From Glossina fuscipes (Eukaryota > Arthropoda > Insecta > Diptera > Glossinidae): 64,000 bases of DNA. Below the pieces are notes generated by a model that was not told where the DNA came from, ran no database searches, and saw nothing but the letters and a program-made list of their open reading frames with translations. Shown here piece after piece: positions 23,471 through 37,104 of this stretch. The translations under genes and the position numbers were made by a program. The number at the start of each line of letters is the position of its first letter. The first letter of the stretch is position 1. Location of the stretch: positions 836,846 to 900,845 of the forward strand of contig NW_023998439.1 of NCBI RefSeq assembly GCF_014805625.2, in the 5' to 3' direction.

Positions 23471-26313
23471 GAAAGTAGATTTATATTGTCAATGGACCGA
23501 ATCCTCCCACCACCTCTGTTTAGTACAACAAGAACACAACACACATTGGGTGAACAATGGCATACAATATGTACAAAACAAAAAAAAATAAAAACCAGCC
23601 TCGTCCATCCACTGTTATGAAATGTCGAAATTTCTTTATTTTACTGAATCTCCTGCAACCACGTACGAAGAAGCTGCGATCACTCTAAAGTGCAAGTATC
23701 CTATTCAGATTCAATTTAGCTACGTTTGTTCGTTCGGTTGCTATTTGAGAAACACTGCTAATTTTGACAAAAACATTGGAATTTCCTGTATGCAGGTTTG
23801 GATTAAAAATGAATCCAATAAACTGAGAAGAAAAATAAAAAGACTTTTGCGCTCTTTATTCATAAAATAAAACAGATACAATTGTAAAAATATCTACGTA
23901 AATTCTACGGACGTGTCAAAAATGGAAAAGAGGAACACGTATCATTCATTAATAGATTATCGAGATTTAATATTTTTTTTTCCCCAGCTTTTTCTGTTTA
24001 TTCAGCTAGATGATGATGGGCATTAAAAATTCGGCCATAGCCATATAAAATTTTCTCTTGGTTTTCTTTTTTTTTTTTGTTATAATGAAATCATATAATT
24101 GCATGCACATGTCTACACGTGCGTACTACTTAAACATACACAAATGTAGGTACATTAAGTGTGATCGCCCGTGAATACTTATATGTGTTAATTAAATAAG
24201 AGCCTGCAAGCGATTGGTGGTAGGCAGACAATGGAATATAGGTTTTCATATATGTTTTTGCTTCATTAGAAACTAACAAACCGTAGCTTCATTGATCGGC
24301 CTATGACTTAAAATGCAGAAGAGCTATTAGTTAAGTGCCCTATAAATTTTACTTGATTTATAAATTTCTATAAATATATATATTTTTACAGTACAGATAA
24401 AAAAGTGTTTTTTTTTTTTTTGCATCTTTGTCATAAATGTGTTGCTATTATGATTATCTCAATGAAAATTACAAGTATTTGTTAATATATCTTCATATTT
24501 ATTTACACCTAATCCTCGTCTTATATTTTATCCTATGTGCATGACATTGCCTACGATGTTATGTGCAATGTTGATATTGACCGAAATTCTCCGAAACTGG
24601 GGTATGTTTCCGTCATTCTAGTAATTTTTTGAATGATTTTATTAAAGTTTTATGTTTCGTCTTGAAATATACTCTTAGTGAGATAGTAAAAATTAGGTTT
24701 TTAATTAAAAAAAGTTTGCCATGGATATGTAGAGATAGTCATGAAAATTAATGCATTTCAATAGAAAATTTAACACTTGGAATAATTCCTTGATAAATCT
24801 TTATACCACATTAACACATCGTTTACATCGTCCGCTAATTACTGTGTGAATTAAAACGTTATTCAAATCTAGCTTGGGTTCATTAACTTTTTCGAAGATT
24901 ACAACAATAGAAATAAGACAATTTCTAAAAGCTCAAAAGCTTTGATTGCTTGCAAAGCGATTTTCTTAACGAAGCACGTAAATCGTAGCGTAAGAAGGCA
25001 AAAGTTTGCTACGCTATAGGTGATCTGTGCCCATCAACGTTTTACAAGGTAGTTGGCAGCATTCGTTCTCACATCTTGCTCAAAAAATTACATGGACCTA
25101 AATTCTGAGTCTTTGCTCATGGTAGGTATCTTTTCTTCGCATAGATTTGTACCGACACGAACTCTCCTTTACGCTTAATTTATTGCTTATAGAGAGAGGT
25201 TCGTCGACCATTCGGTGGAAATCCTTAAAGACGTTAATATTTCTTCATTGTCTTCGACGGTATTTTCGCAAGGATCTCTTGCAGAAACAAATAGCACACT
25301 GCCATTGTATATAGTGCAGGACAATAAAAACTTTCGCGTTTCCCTAAAAATCCCGCATTGCCCTTCAAATGGTTTCATCTCATTGTTCCAATGTATTCAA
25401 TGCGGTACCGCGTAAATCAAGCCATCGATATAATATAAATAAATTTTTTGTGATTAAATTACTTATCAGTTCAATTCATATGAATGCTTATTTATAATAA
25501 TTTTTTATTTCTGCCGGATGAGCAAAAAACTGTATCCATATATGCGATGTTATTAATTATGTTTAAAAGTTGCCATTAAACAAGCTTGGTCATCTGCTCA
25601 AAAGCTTTAATAAATAAGCAAATAAATAAACAAACACACAAAAAAAATTTATAAACGACTATGCAACATATATGTAAAGAAAGCGTATCAATGAATATTT
25701 TCCTGCATACGGCTAATAAAACAAGAGGTAAACCAATTTTCTTAGTCGTTTTGCAACATTCAAAAAGTTGGAATTTTTAAAAAAGTCACACCACACACGC
25801 ACACACACATAAAAATATAAATAACTGCAACTTATAAACTAATCGTCGAAATGTCATAAAATTTTGACACATTTATTTGGAAGATTAGTATTATGTAACA
25901 ATCATATAGATTCGTTTATATAAAAACGACATCTACATGCTTGCCTAAGAACTTATTGAGTGACGTTTTATGCATTCAATATTATTCCGTAAGCTATGAA
26001 TTTGGGTAGATGTCAATAAAATAAAATTGATTAAATGTAAATATTAATTATTAGCAAGGACTAATCATGTTATCAATTTACAGAAAATTATTTAAAAATT
26101 TCGGAAATGTCTTTCGGGAAGAACATTTCGACTTGAAATGAAAGGTGTTCAGAATTCGTCTCAAGTCATCCATAGAATTTTTGTTCGCTTAAATCAATGG
26201 AAAATGTTAGTAAAAAATTTTTCACAAAATGTTATTAATTTTTAACTGTATTAACGGACATTGAATACTTAAATAATATGAATAAAATATTTATTTTATT
26301 TATATATTTTCAG
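23471..26313. other. Gene-free AT-rich DNA
   Basis: No supported gene over 2.8 kb. The opposed frames at 25187-25415 have a more even base composition than their surroundings but no family signal. At 24010-24055 GATGATGGGCATTAAAAATT followed by CGGCCATAGCC resembles the 'GGGTATAAAAGATTCGGCACAGCCGAATA' terminus common to fly dispersed repeats. Confidence 0.5.
24010..24055 (+). repeat. Possible end of a dispersed fly repeat
   Basis: GGGCATTAAAAATTCGGCC and ATAGCCATATA resemble a terminal small hairpin (TTCGGC...GCCGAA) that I recall at the end of fly repeats of this type. The body upstream was not recognised. Confidence 0.35.
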
Positions 26314-26464
26314 GCGAGAATAAATAATAGCTTGAAACAAGTAATACGACGTTCAGAACGGTTGAAATCGGTTTACACGGCTAATCACAGAGGAAGCCGG
26401 TTAAAAGTGATATAAAAACAATTGAAGAAAAACAAAAAGACTTTAAATTATTTTGAAACCAGAG
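26314..26464 (+). other. Candidate 5' UTR part of an exon
   Basis: A splice acceptor (TTTATATATTTTCAG ending at 26313) precedes 151 bases of balanced, non-repetitive sequence that is more GC-rich than the flanks. In the frame of the ATG at 26465 there is an upstream stop (TAA, 26447-26449), as expected of an untranslated leader. No TATA box or initiator is needed because the acceptor would place the transcription start further upstream. Confidence 0.35.
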
Positions 26465-26490
26465 ATGTCTTCATTTCAGGCAGATGGAAA
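26465..26490 (+). CDS. Candidate first coding exon, MSSFQADGK-like start
   Basis: ATG at 26465 in an AGAG context opens MSSFQADG plus two bases of the next codon (AA), then GTGAGTAC, a near-perfect fly 5' splice site at 26491. Acceptor, leader with an in-frame stop, ATG and donor together make a coherent 177-base exon (26314-26490). It is too short for any similarity judgement and I do not recognise the gene. If real, the next exon must begin in phase 2 and was not found in this window. It could also be a chance combination: ATG plus GTRAGT is not rare in 64 kb. A second, weaker acceptor-like sequence (TTCATTTCAG) sits inside it. Confidence 0.35.
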
Positions 26491-29399
26491 GTGAGTACAT
26501 AAATATGAACATTTTTAATAAATGATTGCATTCGCATACGATAGCCTATAACATACGATTTTTGCACGCAATAATAAGTAGTGTTCAAACATCGCCCGAT
26601 AGGACAGGAATTAGTACTGCACTCTCAAGAAGTATCCTAGATTTGATTCATTGATAAAGCCTAGAACTGTTGTGTAACAGTCTGGCGTAGGCAAAAAATA
26701 TTTTTGAAAATCCGAAAAACCTGACTCGACTGAATATTAACTATCTCCTTACCCAATGCCAGTTGTTAAAAAGTTCGCGGTCGCAATATCTAACGTCTAA
26801 CATTTCTACTCTTAGGTGAGCGCCATCGAAATTAAGTATAAGTTCGAAAACCTACACAAATATTGAGGAAGACAATCTGTAAAATCAGTAAAATATTGTG
26901 CCTCATATCTCTATCTCTTTCTTTCTTTACAAACTAGCTTATAATAAATAAAGACTGTAAGTTATAGCTTAGAGTTGATCATGATCGACGTAAAGCCTTG
27001 TTGGGAGAAATGTGTGTTCACTTTTATTCGGATCTTCAGATCCTTCGCCAATCAGATATGTCGACCTAAGACTAAACGGTATGACTTAACCTGAGTGATC
27101 CTGGGAAATTCCTACACTATAAATATATCTGGTTTCTCCAGTGCAGTTCAGCCCCCTAGCTTGTCTAACCCTCTGGAGATCGTTTAGTTCATAGCAGTTA
27201 CTCACGTTAAGCAAAAGGAACCTTTGTAATAGCAGAGGTAAATGTAGGGAAACTACTTAGGTAAATTATTCGGATACTTTTTACACAGAATAAGATAACC
27301 AAAGCATGTTTTTCATGTTTGTTACAAACGGAATCGCAAAATGCCTGCGTTCTTTGATGATACATAAAATTAATTGATTTTCGGAATATTTAAGGTAGAT
27401 ATATTATTTAAAAAAACGCTGTATAATTACATTAATGAATAATTAATTTAATGCTGTTTTTAATGTTTTTAAACTCACTATTAAACAAGAAACATTTGTT
27501 TGTCGTTCACTTGTCGACGAATCTTGCATGCCTATCACTTTAAGTAAAAGCTTTTTATCATATTTGGATATATCAATTAGCCATGTATTGAGATCGATAC
27601 TGTATTAAAGATTTAGATAAGCAGGGGAGAGAGTGGAATCAAAATTGGAACCTAAATGTTTTATAAGTAATAGGTTGTTTGTCCGTTTGCCTCCCTTGTT
27701 TGTTTGTGTCCAAATTCAGAGATAATTTGTTAAAATTTGTTAAACCGACGTCTTCTGACCCGTGGACGAACGGTATTGAAAATGATCATGATCTGAAAAC
27801 TTTTTCTATAACTTCCCATGTAACGTCTCATTTTGAAAAGTCGTTACAAGAATAACTGTAAAGCGGCACACGGCATTTAATAGGGCAGTCCGTGGCCTAG
27901 TTGTTATTTGTTCTTTTTTTTTGCTTCGTGAAACAGCTTGTAGTAGACCTGTGGATCTCATTTAAAGCTATGGGTTAAGTTTAAGGTTTTCATTATAAGA
28001 GATTTGAAAAGAGTAGGAATGAAACGAGGACTCACAATCGAAGTTTTGTAAATGAACTCGAAATCCCATATTAATCAGGGACATATACAATTACAATATA
28101 TATTTATATAGTTTTATTGCTATAAATTTATTAGTTAAAATTTAAAGTGGTTTGACTTTTATATTTAAAGTAAATTAAAAGTAATATAACCTTGTTTCGA
28201 TTTTTCTTCAAAACGAACAGTAAGGTATAGCTTTTGTTCGCTGAACTTCACTAAAGCTCACTTGATGGTTTAAAGGCGCTGTTTGGATATTTTATAGATT
28301 GTCATGAATAGTTCACTTGATATAAATGTTAAGGAACTCTGTGCACCAGGAATCGAATCTTGGAAATTCTTTCACTAAAATAAAATGACAGGTCAAAAGT
28401 GCTTATATCAAAAAATATTTTTTCCATCTGCATTGTTGATTACGAGAGGCGAGTATTCAATATCGATATACATATGCACAAGATCCCTGTCAAATAAGCA
28501 GTTCTTCGATATGACAAAACTAACACACTCCAATATCCTTTAGCGATAGGTATGAAAAATCGCATATTTATCAAGTTACCAACAATATAATTAAAACCCT
28601 TTGTTTGGTATCAATTTTTATTGCAATAAAATAAGTTAATGTTTATATGCTTGTACATATATATATTGTTTATGTTTATTTTTAGTTAAAATGTAGTAGA
28701 GTTTATACGTTAATCGTTCGTTGTAAATATTCACATAACGATGGGAGTCTTTAAATATTTATATTTCGCTCGTATGAATGTGTGATTAATTGTAAATTTG
28801 TTTATAAATTAAATGTACATATATATGTATCACATATGTTTAAAATAATATTACAATCATTTATTGTGTGGGCTGTTTGTTAATTTTCTCACGAATATTA
28901 TAGAAACAGTGCAATAATAATATTATACGGAAAACGATATTAGCAGCCTACGTGTATTTACATAAGCATTTGCATGTGTTTGCAAAAAGAATGTAAATTA
29001 ATAAAGAACGCAAAATATCGATTAGAAAGAACTCGGAAATGGAAAGAGTTTCTGTTTTCTTCAAAACCCAAAAGCTATTGAGTGCATGCTATTATAGCTT
29101 GATTTCATTATCAGCAAATGGTTACAATTTTCGATGGAACGCTACAGTGTCTTAAGGACCCATATAATTGTTAACTATCAACAAGTAGATACACTTTAGT
29201 TAGGCAAAGGCGACGCCACATTGCCGAACACAAAAGTTATTTTCGCTTTAAAACACAAAAGTTATCCCTTGTTCTTATATTCCGTACTATCATGGATCAA
29301 TTTTTATAATAAAATATTGAAATTTGGACTTTTTTGCCCTAAAAAAAAAATAACTTATGAAGATTTTTCAAAATAAGATGTTATCAGCGTAGTGGTTAA
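26491..29399. other. Gene-free AT-rich DNA (possible intron)
   Basis: No exon recognised in 2.9 kb. It would be intron if the exon upstream is real. A 'TTTGTCCGTTTGCCTC' piece near 27677 is a possible dispersed-repeat scrap. Confidence 0.5.
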
Positions 29400-29600
29400 A
29401 AAAGAGTAGCGAATTGAAAGATTTTCAATAGCTCTCTTTCTTGGGCCAAATACTTCAGTATAACAAATTTCATCAAAATATCTCAAAGATTGCCGCTTGT
29501 AGGTTGACCATAGCAAAAAACAGGACAATTAACCGGACAGACACGCTTAAATCGTTTCAGAATTTCATTTTCAATCAATTTGTATAAGAAAAGTCACGGC
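29400..29600 (-). repeat. Fly dispersed repeat family, copy 3
   Basis: On the minus strand: GAAACGATTTAAGCGTGTCT, then GTCCGG, GGCAATCTTTGAGATATTTT, GATGAAATTTGTTATACT and AAGAAAGAGAGCTATTGAAA. The last three blocks align in order with GGCAATTTTTGAAGTATTTT, GATTAAATTTGCTACACT and GCAGAAAGCTATTGAAAA of the copy at 61.7 kb. Confidence 0.75.
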
Positions 29601-31171
29601 TGTCTCAAGTCCAAATGGGTGCTTTATACAATCGCACAAACATAATACGTCATTGTACCATAAGTGGTGGAGACTATAATTATAACTACGTAAAACTATT
29701 ATTACTTATTAACGTAAGTTGCCTCTAGAGCGACTGCGACAAAGAAATAGATATAGTTTAGTGGATTAGGAACGTCATACATATTACATGTGCATGCGTA
29801 CATACATATTACTTAATTATCCCTGATTGCAATTCGGAAGTGTATACCGAAGTTTAAAGATGCTCCCTTAAAACTAATGTTAAGTTTAGTTAACCTAGGT
29901 TAAAGTGTTCGGCGTACAATAGCTTAGCATTATGAGCTTATTAATCTCCATAGCGAAGCGAAATGAGTCATAGTTGCCGTTCGAAAGCATTTTGGAAAAA
30001 ACATACTTAGCCAGTGGTATACATCAAGTTAGGTGCACGTGGGCACATGTTTCTCTGGACCAGAAAAATGACGCTTGCAACGATGGCGATCTCTTCAAAT
30101 TCCTTGAAAATTCATAAATATTTAAATAAATTCTTGAAATATTTAAAATTTTTATAGATATTTTACAATGGAATTTCATTTCTAGTCGTAATTAGTAGAG
30201 AAACTCCCACTTTAGTAGAGAGTAGTTAAACACTTTTAAGCATTAAAGCCATTCGATAAGTAGAACCCGACAACATATATTCATATGTAGGCGTTTGCAC
30301 TACTTTAAATAATAATTTATTTAACTTATCTGTGCTTGAAAGTGTTATGCGTCTTAGTAATATTTTGCACACTCTTACAATACATCGATTTATATGCACT
30401 GATACATATATGAAGTATGTTGCAACATTAATCATAAATTTCATTTAAAAGAGAAAAAAATAAAAATAAAAAAATAAAAAAATAAATAGAATTCTATGAA
30501 AAACACCGGTGTATACATAAATATGTACACACAGTTATAAATGTTGTAGAAAAAATTTTTTTCGAATCATAGAGAAATATACATATTGTTTAACCAAAGA
30601 CCAGAAAAAAAAAACAACACATTTTTTTTTCACAAAATGTACACAACTTTTGAAATATGATTTATTTTATTGGCAAACATTGTGTTGAAGTTGTATTGCA
30701 GTCAGCTACCGTATCATATTGTTATGATATGTTATGATCTTATTTTGTTCTCGTTTTTACTGTAAAGTCACAAAAAAAAGAAAAAAGAAAAAAGTATTGG
30801 AAGATAGATATGCAAATGCACAAATGAAAGAAAGAAAGGGGAAAATACAATTGAAACAATTTAAATAATTTTCTTGTTTTTTTTTTTTTTTACTTCGTTG
30901 ATTATGGCACAAGTTGTGGACTTATTTGAAAATGTTGAAGCGTTGCGGAAAAATTAATAAAGTTGAAGAAAGTAGTTATTCCTGCCCCATCATTGCATGT
31001 TCGAAAATTTTGTGCAAGTGAGATGGAACTAACGATAGATCCAACTGCCGGAAGTTCACGATATTTATCGCACTCTAATCAGTGAACATGTAAGTCTATT
31101 GATAAGAAGAGGAACGTGTAAGTGGCGTTGGTCAGGAAATTTTTTCTCTTGCTAGGCATCAGTTCTTTGTC
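29601..31171. other. Gene-free AT-rich DNA
   Basis: No gene recognised. A-rich repeats (AAATA)n at 30450-30485 and AAAGA-type runs at 30770-30840. Confidence 0.5.
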
Positions 31172-31268
31172 ACTCTCTTTCTGTCTGTCTGTCTCTCGCT
31201 CTCTCTCTTCCTCTCTCTCTCTCTCTCTCTCTCTTCCTCTCTCTCTCTCTCTCTCTCTTCCTCTGTCT
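31172..31268. repeat. (CT)n microsatellite
   Basis: CTGTCTGT followed by long CT runs broken by CTTCCTCT. It encodes a spurious Ser-Leu run. Confidence 0.95.
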
Positions 31269-33102
31269 CACCTTGTGTGTGGACTCTTCTCGCCGAACCA
31301 TCAGAAGAGTCTATGCTGTTTAGGTCTATTGCCCCTTGTCGACGAGCAAACCCTTGCTCGAATTCTCATATTCGCAAAAGCAAAGGGGATCAAAAAATCG
31401 ATAACGCAAGCTTTTATGTATGGTGAAATCCGGCACCATATACCAATATCCGTTCAGAAAAGCAATAGCGGTGGTAGCCTCCAACATGTTATTCTTCCTG
31501 CTGTTATCAGCAGCTTCTGCTGTTTAGCACTAGCTGCAAATGATGACCTATTGCCTGATCAAGCATGGCTGTTGTACTTTTACTCAAAAATATTTCCTTT
31601 TTTGTGCGCTGCCTCAAAGCTCCAGTTGTCATCTTGTCCGCATGGAATTTATACCCTGTTTAAACGGTGGAAGAACTGATAGCATTTCTCTTGAAATTTA
31701 CAGCTATGCTTCTAATAAAATGGACTTAGATGGCAAGTATTCTCAATGCATTCTGTAATTTAGAAATGTCCAAGTGGTATTGCGGGCATTTCATAATACG
31801 ACGCATTTGTTTGGTTGTTTGCTTTCTTTTTTGTTTGCATTTACGAACATATGTTTAAAATATTTCCCTGAAGGTAGTAAACAAAAAAGTAATAAAAATA
31901 ATAATAATAACTGAAGCGACAATGAAGACAATGTATATCTAGTCATTAATTATATGATTAGAGTAGCGGTAAAGCGATGCATGTGAGCAACAATATGATG
32001 CAACTGTTTGTTCTAAATATGTTTAAATTGTTGTTAATGCTGCTGCATAGTATGTTGTATTATATCATCACTATCAATTCTTAACTATCGGTAGAACGAA
32101 AAAACAAAGAGAGAAAAAAAAAAAATTAAGAAACAGTTGCAATAGCATGACAATCACAACTACTTGTAGCAAAAAGGAAAAAAAAAAAAACGAAAAAAAA
32201 AAAGAAATCAAATACCTCAACACAAGCTCATGCCTACACAGGCGTACAAACATTTACTTTCTAAATTGTGGTTTGTCTAGTTTTAAGCACAAAATAAAGT
32301 TCTTAACGATTTCTTGGTGCAGCGCAGCAATACGTTAGACTCGTAGCAAGCATTTCTGGCAAAATAGAGTAAAATGCTTGCTTTACTTGGAAGCAATCAT
32401 TCGACGAGAAGATGAGGAGCGTTACGCGGGGAAATGAGTTTAGATGTATTGCTGCCGTTATTGCTTCATATCTAAGTAAAAGGCCTTTCAAATTTCTTGT
32501 TTTGGTTTTAGAGTCTTCTGTTCTGTTCACGTTTCAGTTATGTTCAATTCAATTTTTTCTCTTTTCTTTTTTTTTTCTTTCTACATTTTTTTATTTAATT
32601 GTATATGGAAGCAAAAAAAAAAAAAAACTATGCTTTTCAATGATGTTTTTATTTATATCTTTAGAAAGTAATCAACGGTTTTGTACATATAGTTGATGCC
32701 TATAATTAGGTTTTTTTTCCATTGAAAAATTCAAAATTTCTTCTAAAAAAACACTTTCTTTAGCGCACACAGCGTACAACGCAACAACCATGAGTGCAAG
32801 AGTGTTTTGATCTTTGTTGAAAAGTAAATTACGGTAAAGAGTTTCTGCGTCTAAGTGTTATAAGATATTTTCAGCAGACGCGTTATATCATTAACACTTA
32901 AAGTGTTTGTTTGAATGACTAAAAGAATAGACACTAGCTATAAGCAAAATAAAGCAAAAAAAAAATAAAAAATAAAAAATAAAAAAATAAGAAAAAAGGG
33001 AAGGAAGCAACAATTTTTATTCGTTTCGTAGACTATCTTGGCATCAGTCAGCCAAACAATCAATCAGATTTACACGACGTGAGATAATCAGGCAGACAAG
33101 TC

Positions 33103-33121
33103 AGCAAGCAGCCTGCTTGCT
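33103..33121. repeat. Perfect 9-bp inverted repeat
   Basis: AGCAAGCAG and CTGCTTGCT separated by one base, followed by more TTGC units. Confidence 0.7.
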
Positions 33122-34021
33122 TGCTTGCTTGGCCAGGCTAACTATCTCAATGACAGAAGAAGATATGTTTGCCTTACGTTTTTTTCTGATGAGTTTGATG
33201 ACAATGCTTTTCAATTTTCCTTTTTCTTGTTCTTATCTTCACAGTCAAGGACATAAATGCATATACGTTCATGAGTTTCTCAATATTGGGAAAGACACAA
33301 ACAAGTTCAAATAATGAATAATTTAGGTGAGAAAAGGCGAAGGGCTATATATTTTGGTCAAAGTAATGTTTTTCGAACGCGTTGCTTGAGAAGAAACCAA
33401 TAGCACCATTGGCCACGAAGAATATAATTTATACTGAAAAGCTTAGCTGGCAGACCTTAAGGTTTGGAGAACTATTTCTTTGCTTAACATGCAAAACACT
33501 TTAGATTGTTTTCGTATGAGCAAATATATTAATAATTTCAATAATACGTTCGACTAACTTTTGAATACCAACCTCTTGGTTCCCATTTAACTATTAGCTT
33601 AAGTCTCGTTTAGAGAATTTTTACGATGTTACACATTAGTATATATAGTAGTCATTCAGTTTGGCAGGAGAATTTAATAATTTTAGTATCCGTCCTTTAT
33701 GAACATTCCCCATTTTAAACTATAAGTAGACATTTTCCTGGTTTACTGTTCTTCGTTACAATGCGTGCTTCTATTGCGTTAAAATGATTAAAGAACTAAA
33801 TAAAAGCATAGTGTTTCGTGTGGGTTGACAAATTTCCATACAATTTAGTCGGAATCATTAATGCGTGTGTGTGTGTGTAGAGTTTTCATTTTCGAAGTTT
33901 TTCAAGCTTTTATCTCCGTTCCTCTCGGACTTCGTTTATGACTTAATATCTGAGTTTGTATTTATTGACGTAAAACTTGGCTGAAAAAGCCAGAAATATG
34001 TATACAGTTATGCCCTTGGCT

Positions 34022-34048
34022 GTATATATATATATATATATATATATA
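34022..34048. repeat. (TA)n microsatellite
   Basis: GTATATA followed by thirteen TA units. Confidence 0.95.
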
Positions 34049-35439
34049 GCAAGTAGTAACCAATATGTGATTCCGTCTTTCCATTACCACAATGAAAACA
34101 ATGGTAAACCTGCTAGATTCACTCACTGGATAATCTAGCGCATTGACATTAACATCAAAGTACTCTTTCATCTTAACCGTTCCTCAAAATCTTATTGTTT
34201 CCCAAACGCTATGTAACTATCTTGTGAAAATCGCCTTGCTTAGTGTAGCTCTCTTTGTTTCGCTGTTGTTGTTTTACTGTGGTTTCGTTTTTAACGATGC
34301 GTCGTTTGTTGGTGTTACAAATTGCAACTAATTAAAACTTGATGAGTTTGCTTTTGTGGTTTTCTCTCTTCTACTGTCATCTCTTCTTCATTATGTTTTA
34401 TTTTGGTATTTTAGGGTTTCGGAAACCACAGAAGATTTATCTCTTGATTGATTGTTAGATTTATACTTGTCAAGAAAATTAATCTATAGTCTATTGTTGA
34501 TGTGGATAAAATTTTCCTATCTAAAGTTAAAGTGTAAATATTGTTACTGAAATATTTTAGTGTCTTTCAAATGTTGTTGGCGTGTGATATCATCTCAATG
34601 CGTATGTTATTTACTTAATCGGCTAATTAATCAATTAATTAGTTAGTTTCATGGGAAGGTGAAGACATAGTTATTTTGGTCTATAAATATGTGCATAACG
34701 TGACAAAACCTCTTAATTAGAATACAAAAAAAAATCTTGAACCGTTACGATATGAGTACTATACAGATTATGATAGATGTGTCAAGAAATTTTACCGCAC
34801 TGTGTGATTAAAAATTGAAATTTCTTTAAAGTATACTTGTTAGAAAGCTTAGCATTTCAACAATCGGCCTTCCGGAAAAATGCCTGTGCCTTTCCTGCAT
34901 TCAGATAAATTTGTTTAATAAGCAAAGTAATTATTTTTAGTTCAGCATTAAATAACAAGTAAGTATTTACAAAGATCACAATCGACTGTCGGTATTTAAG
35001 CATTGGCGACTAGAAAGGTATTAACAGATTATCGCCGATCGATACGTGTTAATAATAATCGAAAAATTCGCTGTCAATATTTATCGTCGTTTGGGTAGCT
35101 TATGAAAGTTGTCATGGCAGCAATTTTGTGATTTCAAGACGAGAAATAGTCATCGACCTATTGCCGTACATTCCAAATATCTATTCCTTTAGATTGGGAG
35201 CAGAAAACTGCATGTTATGATCACAACCTTGAATGTGTAGGGTGCCTGAAAATAATTAAGAAGTTTTTATAGCTAAAACTTTAAAACTTTTGCGGAAATG
35301 ATTGCTATAAAATCTTTCTTTCTATTTTCGATGGATAGAGACGTGAATGCTTTAATATTAAAATTTTTCAGGTCAATTGTTGCTCATTTATTTCTGTATA
35401 ACTTGATTCATTGATTGATAACTTGATCTCAGATTATAT

Positions 35440-35640
35440 TAGAATTTTGGTCGTGTCTTTTGTCCGAATTGCCCCTTTTTCAATAGCAACTTGCATACAA
35501 GAATTTTCCTGAATTTGTAGCGGATCGCTTCCTTCGATCAGGAGATTGTTTATCGCGTACATTACACAGACAGGCGAAATGACGGACATGCTTAAATCAG
35601 ATCGGAATATCATTCTGAACACCCATAATCCCTCCTACAA
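35440..35640 (-). repeat. Fly dispersed repeat family, copy 4
   Basis: On the minus strand, GAATGATATTCCGATCTGAT then TTAAGCATGTCCGTCATTTC and GTCTGTGTAATGTACGCGAT follow the family order 'gatttaagcatgtccgtctgtc..gtatacgcgat'. TTGCTATTGAAAAAGGGGC further on may match the 'AAGCTATTGAAAA' block. Confidence 0.65.
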
Positions 35641-37104
35641 AGGAAACCATGAACTTATGCAAAGGTAAAGGGTCGGGTCACACAGACAGTAAAAATTTAC
35701 TCTCCTCTCTCTTGTTTAAATAGTTGATCCAATTTACAATAATTCATTTTCAACTTATTGGATAGAAAAAGTTAAATCGTTTCGAAATTTCTTATTCATT
35801 TGAAAAACGATCGTTATCATCATCATCATCATCAGCATCATCATCATCATCTTTATTACTTCATTCAATGTAAATGAAGAAAGTACTTTGACATTTGAAA
35901 AACAACATTATATTTTTTTTTTTTTGTATATGTATGTATGTAAATATAAGTTCTTCAAAAACTCGTATTTGTCGATAACCCTATCTTTAGCTGTTTATCA
36001 TTTATTACTTTGTAATTTGTTTTAAGTCTTATTTAATGCATATGTAGATACGCTATGCCCGGTTGCTATTCTGGTTGATGTTTAGTGTCAAGTTAATGAT
36101 AATGTTACATACGTTGTTGGTTTTTATTTGCTTCATTAATAATAAGTGAAAAAGAAGCAGAAGAAGACGAAGAAAATTACAAAACAAAAACCAAAATCGA
36201 AAAACAAGATGCTCTTGTCTTGCTTAACAACATTATGTGCAACACTATCTTGATTTATTGACTAAAGTGCGACAGTAAATGTGTTTTAATTAAGCAAAAA
36301 AAAAAAAAAGAAATAATAAAAAATATTAAAAGAAAAAAAAAAGTACATAAATAAAAATAAGAGCCATGTGATAAATAATTCCGAGAAATATATTAAAAGA
36401 TAATGTTTCTCGTAATGTAAGAAAAATTAAAATGCCATGCAGCAATAAATGAGAAAACAAAAAGTTGCTTAAGAAAATTTAAATAGATACAGTAGTAACG
36501 TAGGAAGATAATTAAGCAAAAGAAAAAAAAAAAACGTTTTTTTTTTTTTAAATATTAATATCTCTGGCTGTCAATGCGGATCATTTAGTTTTCAGTTACA
36601 TTTTTTCTCTCAGCCTTCGAGTTTTAAATGGCTTGAGCCCTTTTCCAATGTTTCAATATTTTTTTCGTAATTATGCTCGCATCCATTCATCCGTGTTACA
36701 CTCTAGACCCTAAGTGGCTGTGTGTTGTTAAAAAATCGCACCAAATTTATGATGCATTGGTACGGTACGTTGGCGGAGCGGACCCTTGATATCTACGATT
36801 TCAAATTCACTGCTAGTTAAAGACTTTGAATGGACGGACGGACAATATATTATACCGACCAAAGTGGTTGGTTGTAATGGGTGATATAGAAGCTCTTCAA
36901 GGTTTTTTGCCACTAGCTGTTGTTGATGCCTATACATCGGGCAACAATCGCCTGATTGTCTCAAATGAACACTTGCTTAAAAGGTGACATTTCAGATTAA
37001 ATTTTTTGAGCAGATAGTTTTCTAGTTCGTTGCTTGTGTAAAAAGTTATATTGATTGGAAAATGATTTTTTAATATAAAAAAGGTAAAACATGCAAAAAT
37101 GTCC
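35641..37104. other. Gene-free AT-rich DNA
   Basis: Contains an ATC microsatellite, A-rich repeats at 36296-36360 and 36520-36550, and nothing else recognised. The 78-codon minus frame at 36728-36964 is discussed among the rejected items. Confidence 0.5.
35815..35851. repeat. (ATC)n microsatellite
   Basis: Twelve ATC triplets with one ATCAGC interruption. Confidence 0.95.

Larger units (their letters stand above)
31269..35439. other. Gene-free DNA, partly more balanced composition
   Basis: The stretch 31270-31760 is less AT-rich and complex but shows no protein family on either strand. Further on there are A/T runs (32120, 32180, 32565, 32620, 32958), a CAGTCAG/TTGCTTGC low-complexity patch at 33045-33135, a GT tract at 33863-33878 and a TA tract. 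No supported exon. Confidence 0.5.

Noticed and set aside
31122..31679. 185-codon open frame, the longest in the window
   Set aside because: Its first third is translation of a (CT)n microsatellite (Ser-Leu runs), and the rest has no start, splice signal or family.
36728..36964. Minus-strand frame that seemed to resemble the 'HPPYSPDLAPSDYH' part of a mariner transposase
   Set aside because: Only scattered residues match (YHPLQPTTLVG) and the catalytic Asp is absent; the neighbouring mariner at 37.1 kb is in the opposite orientation. Not strong enough to list.
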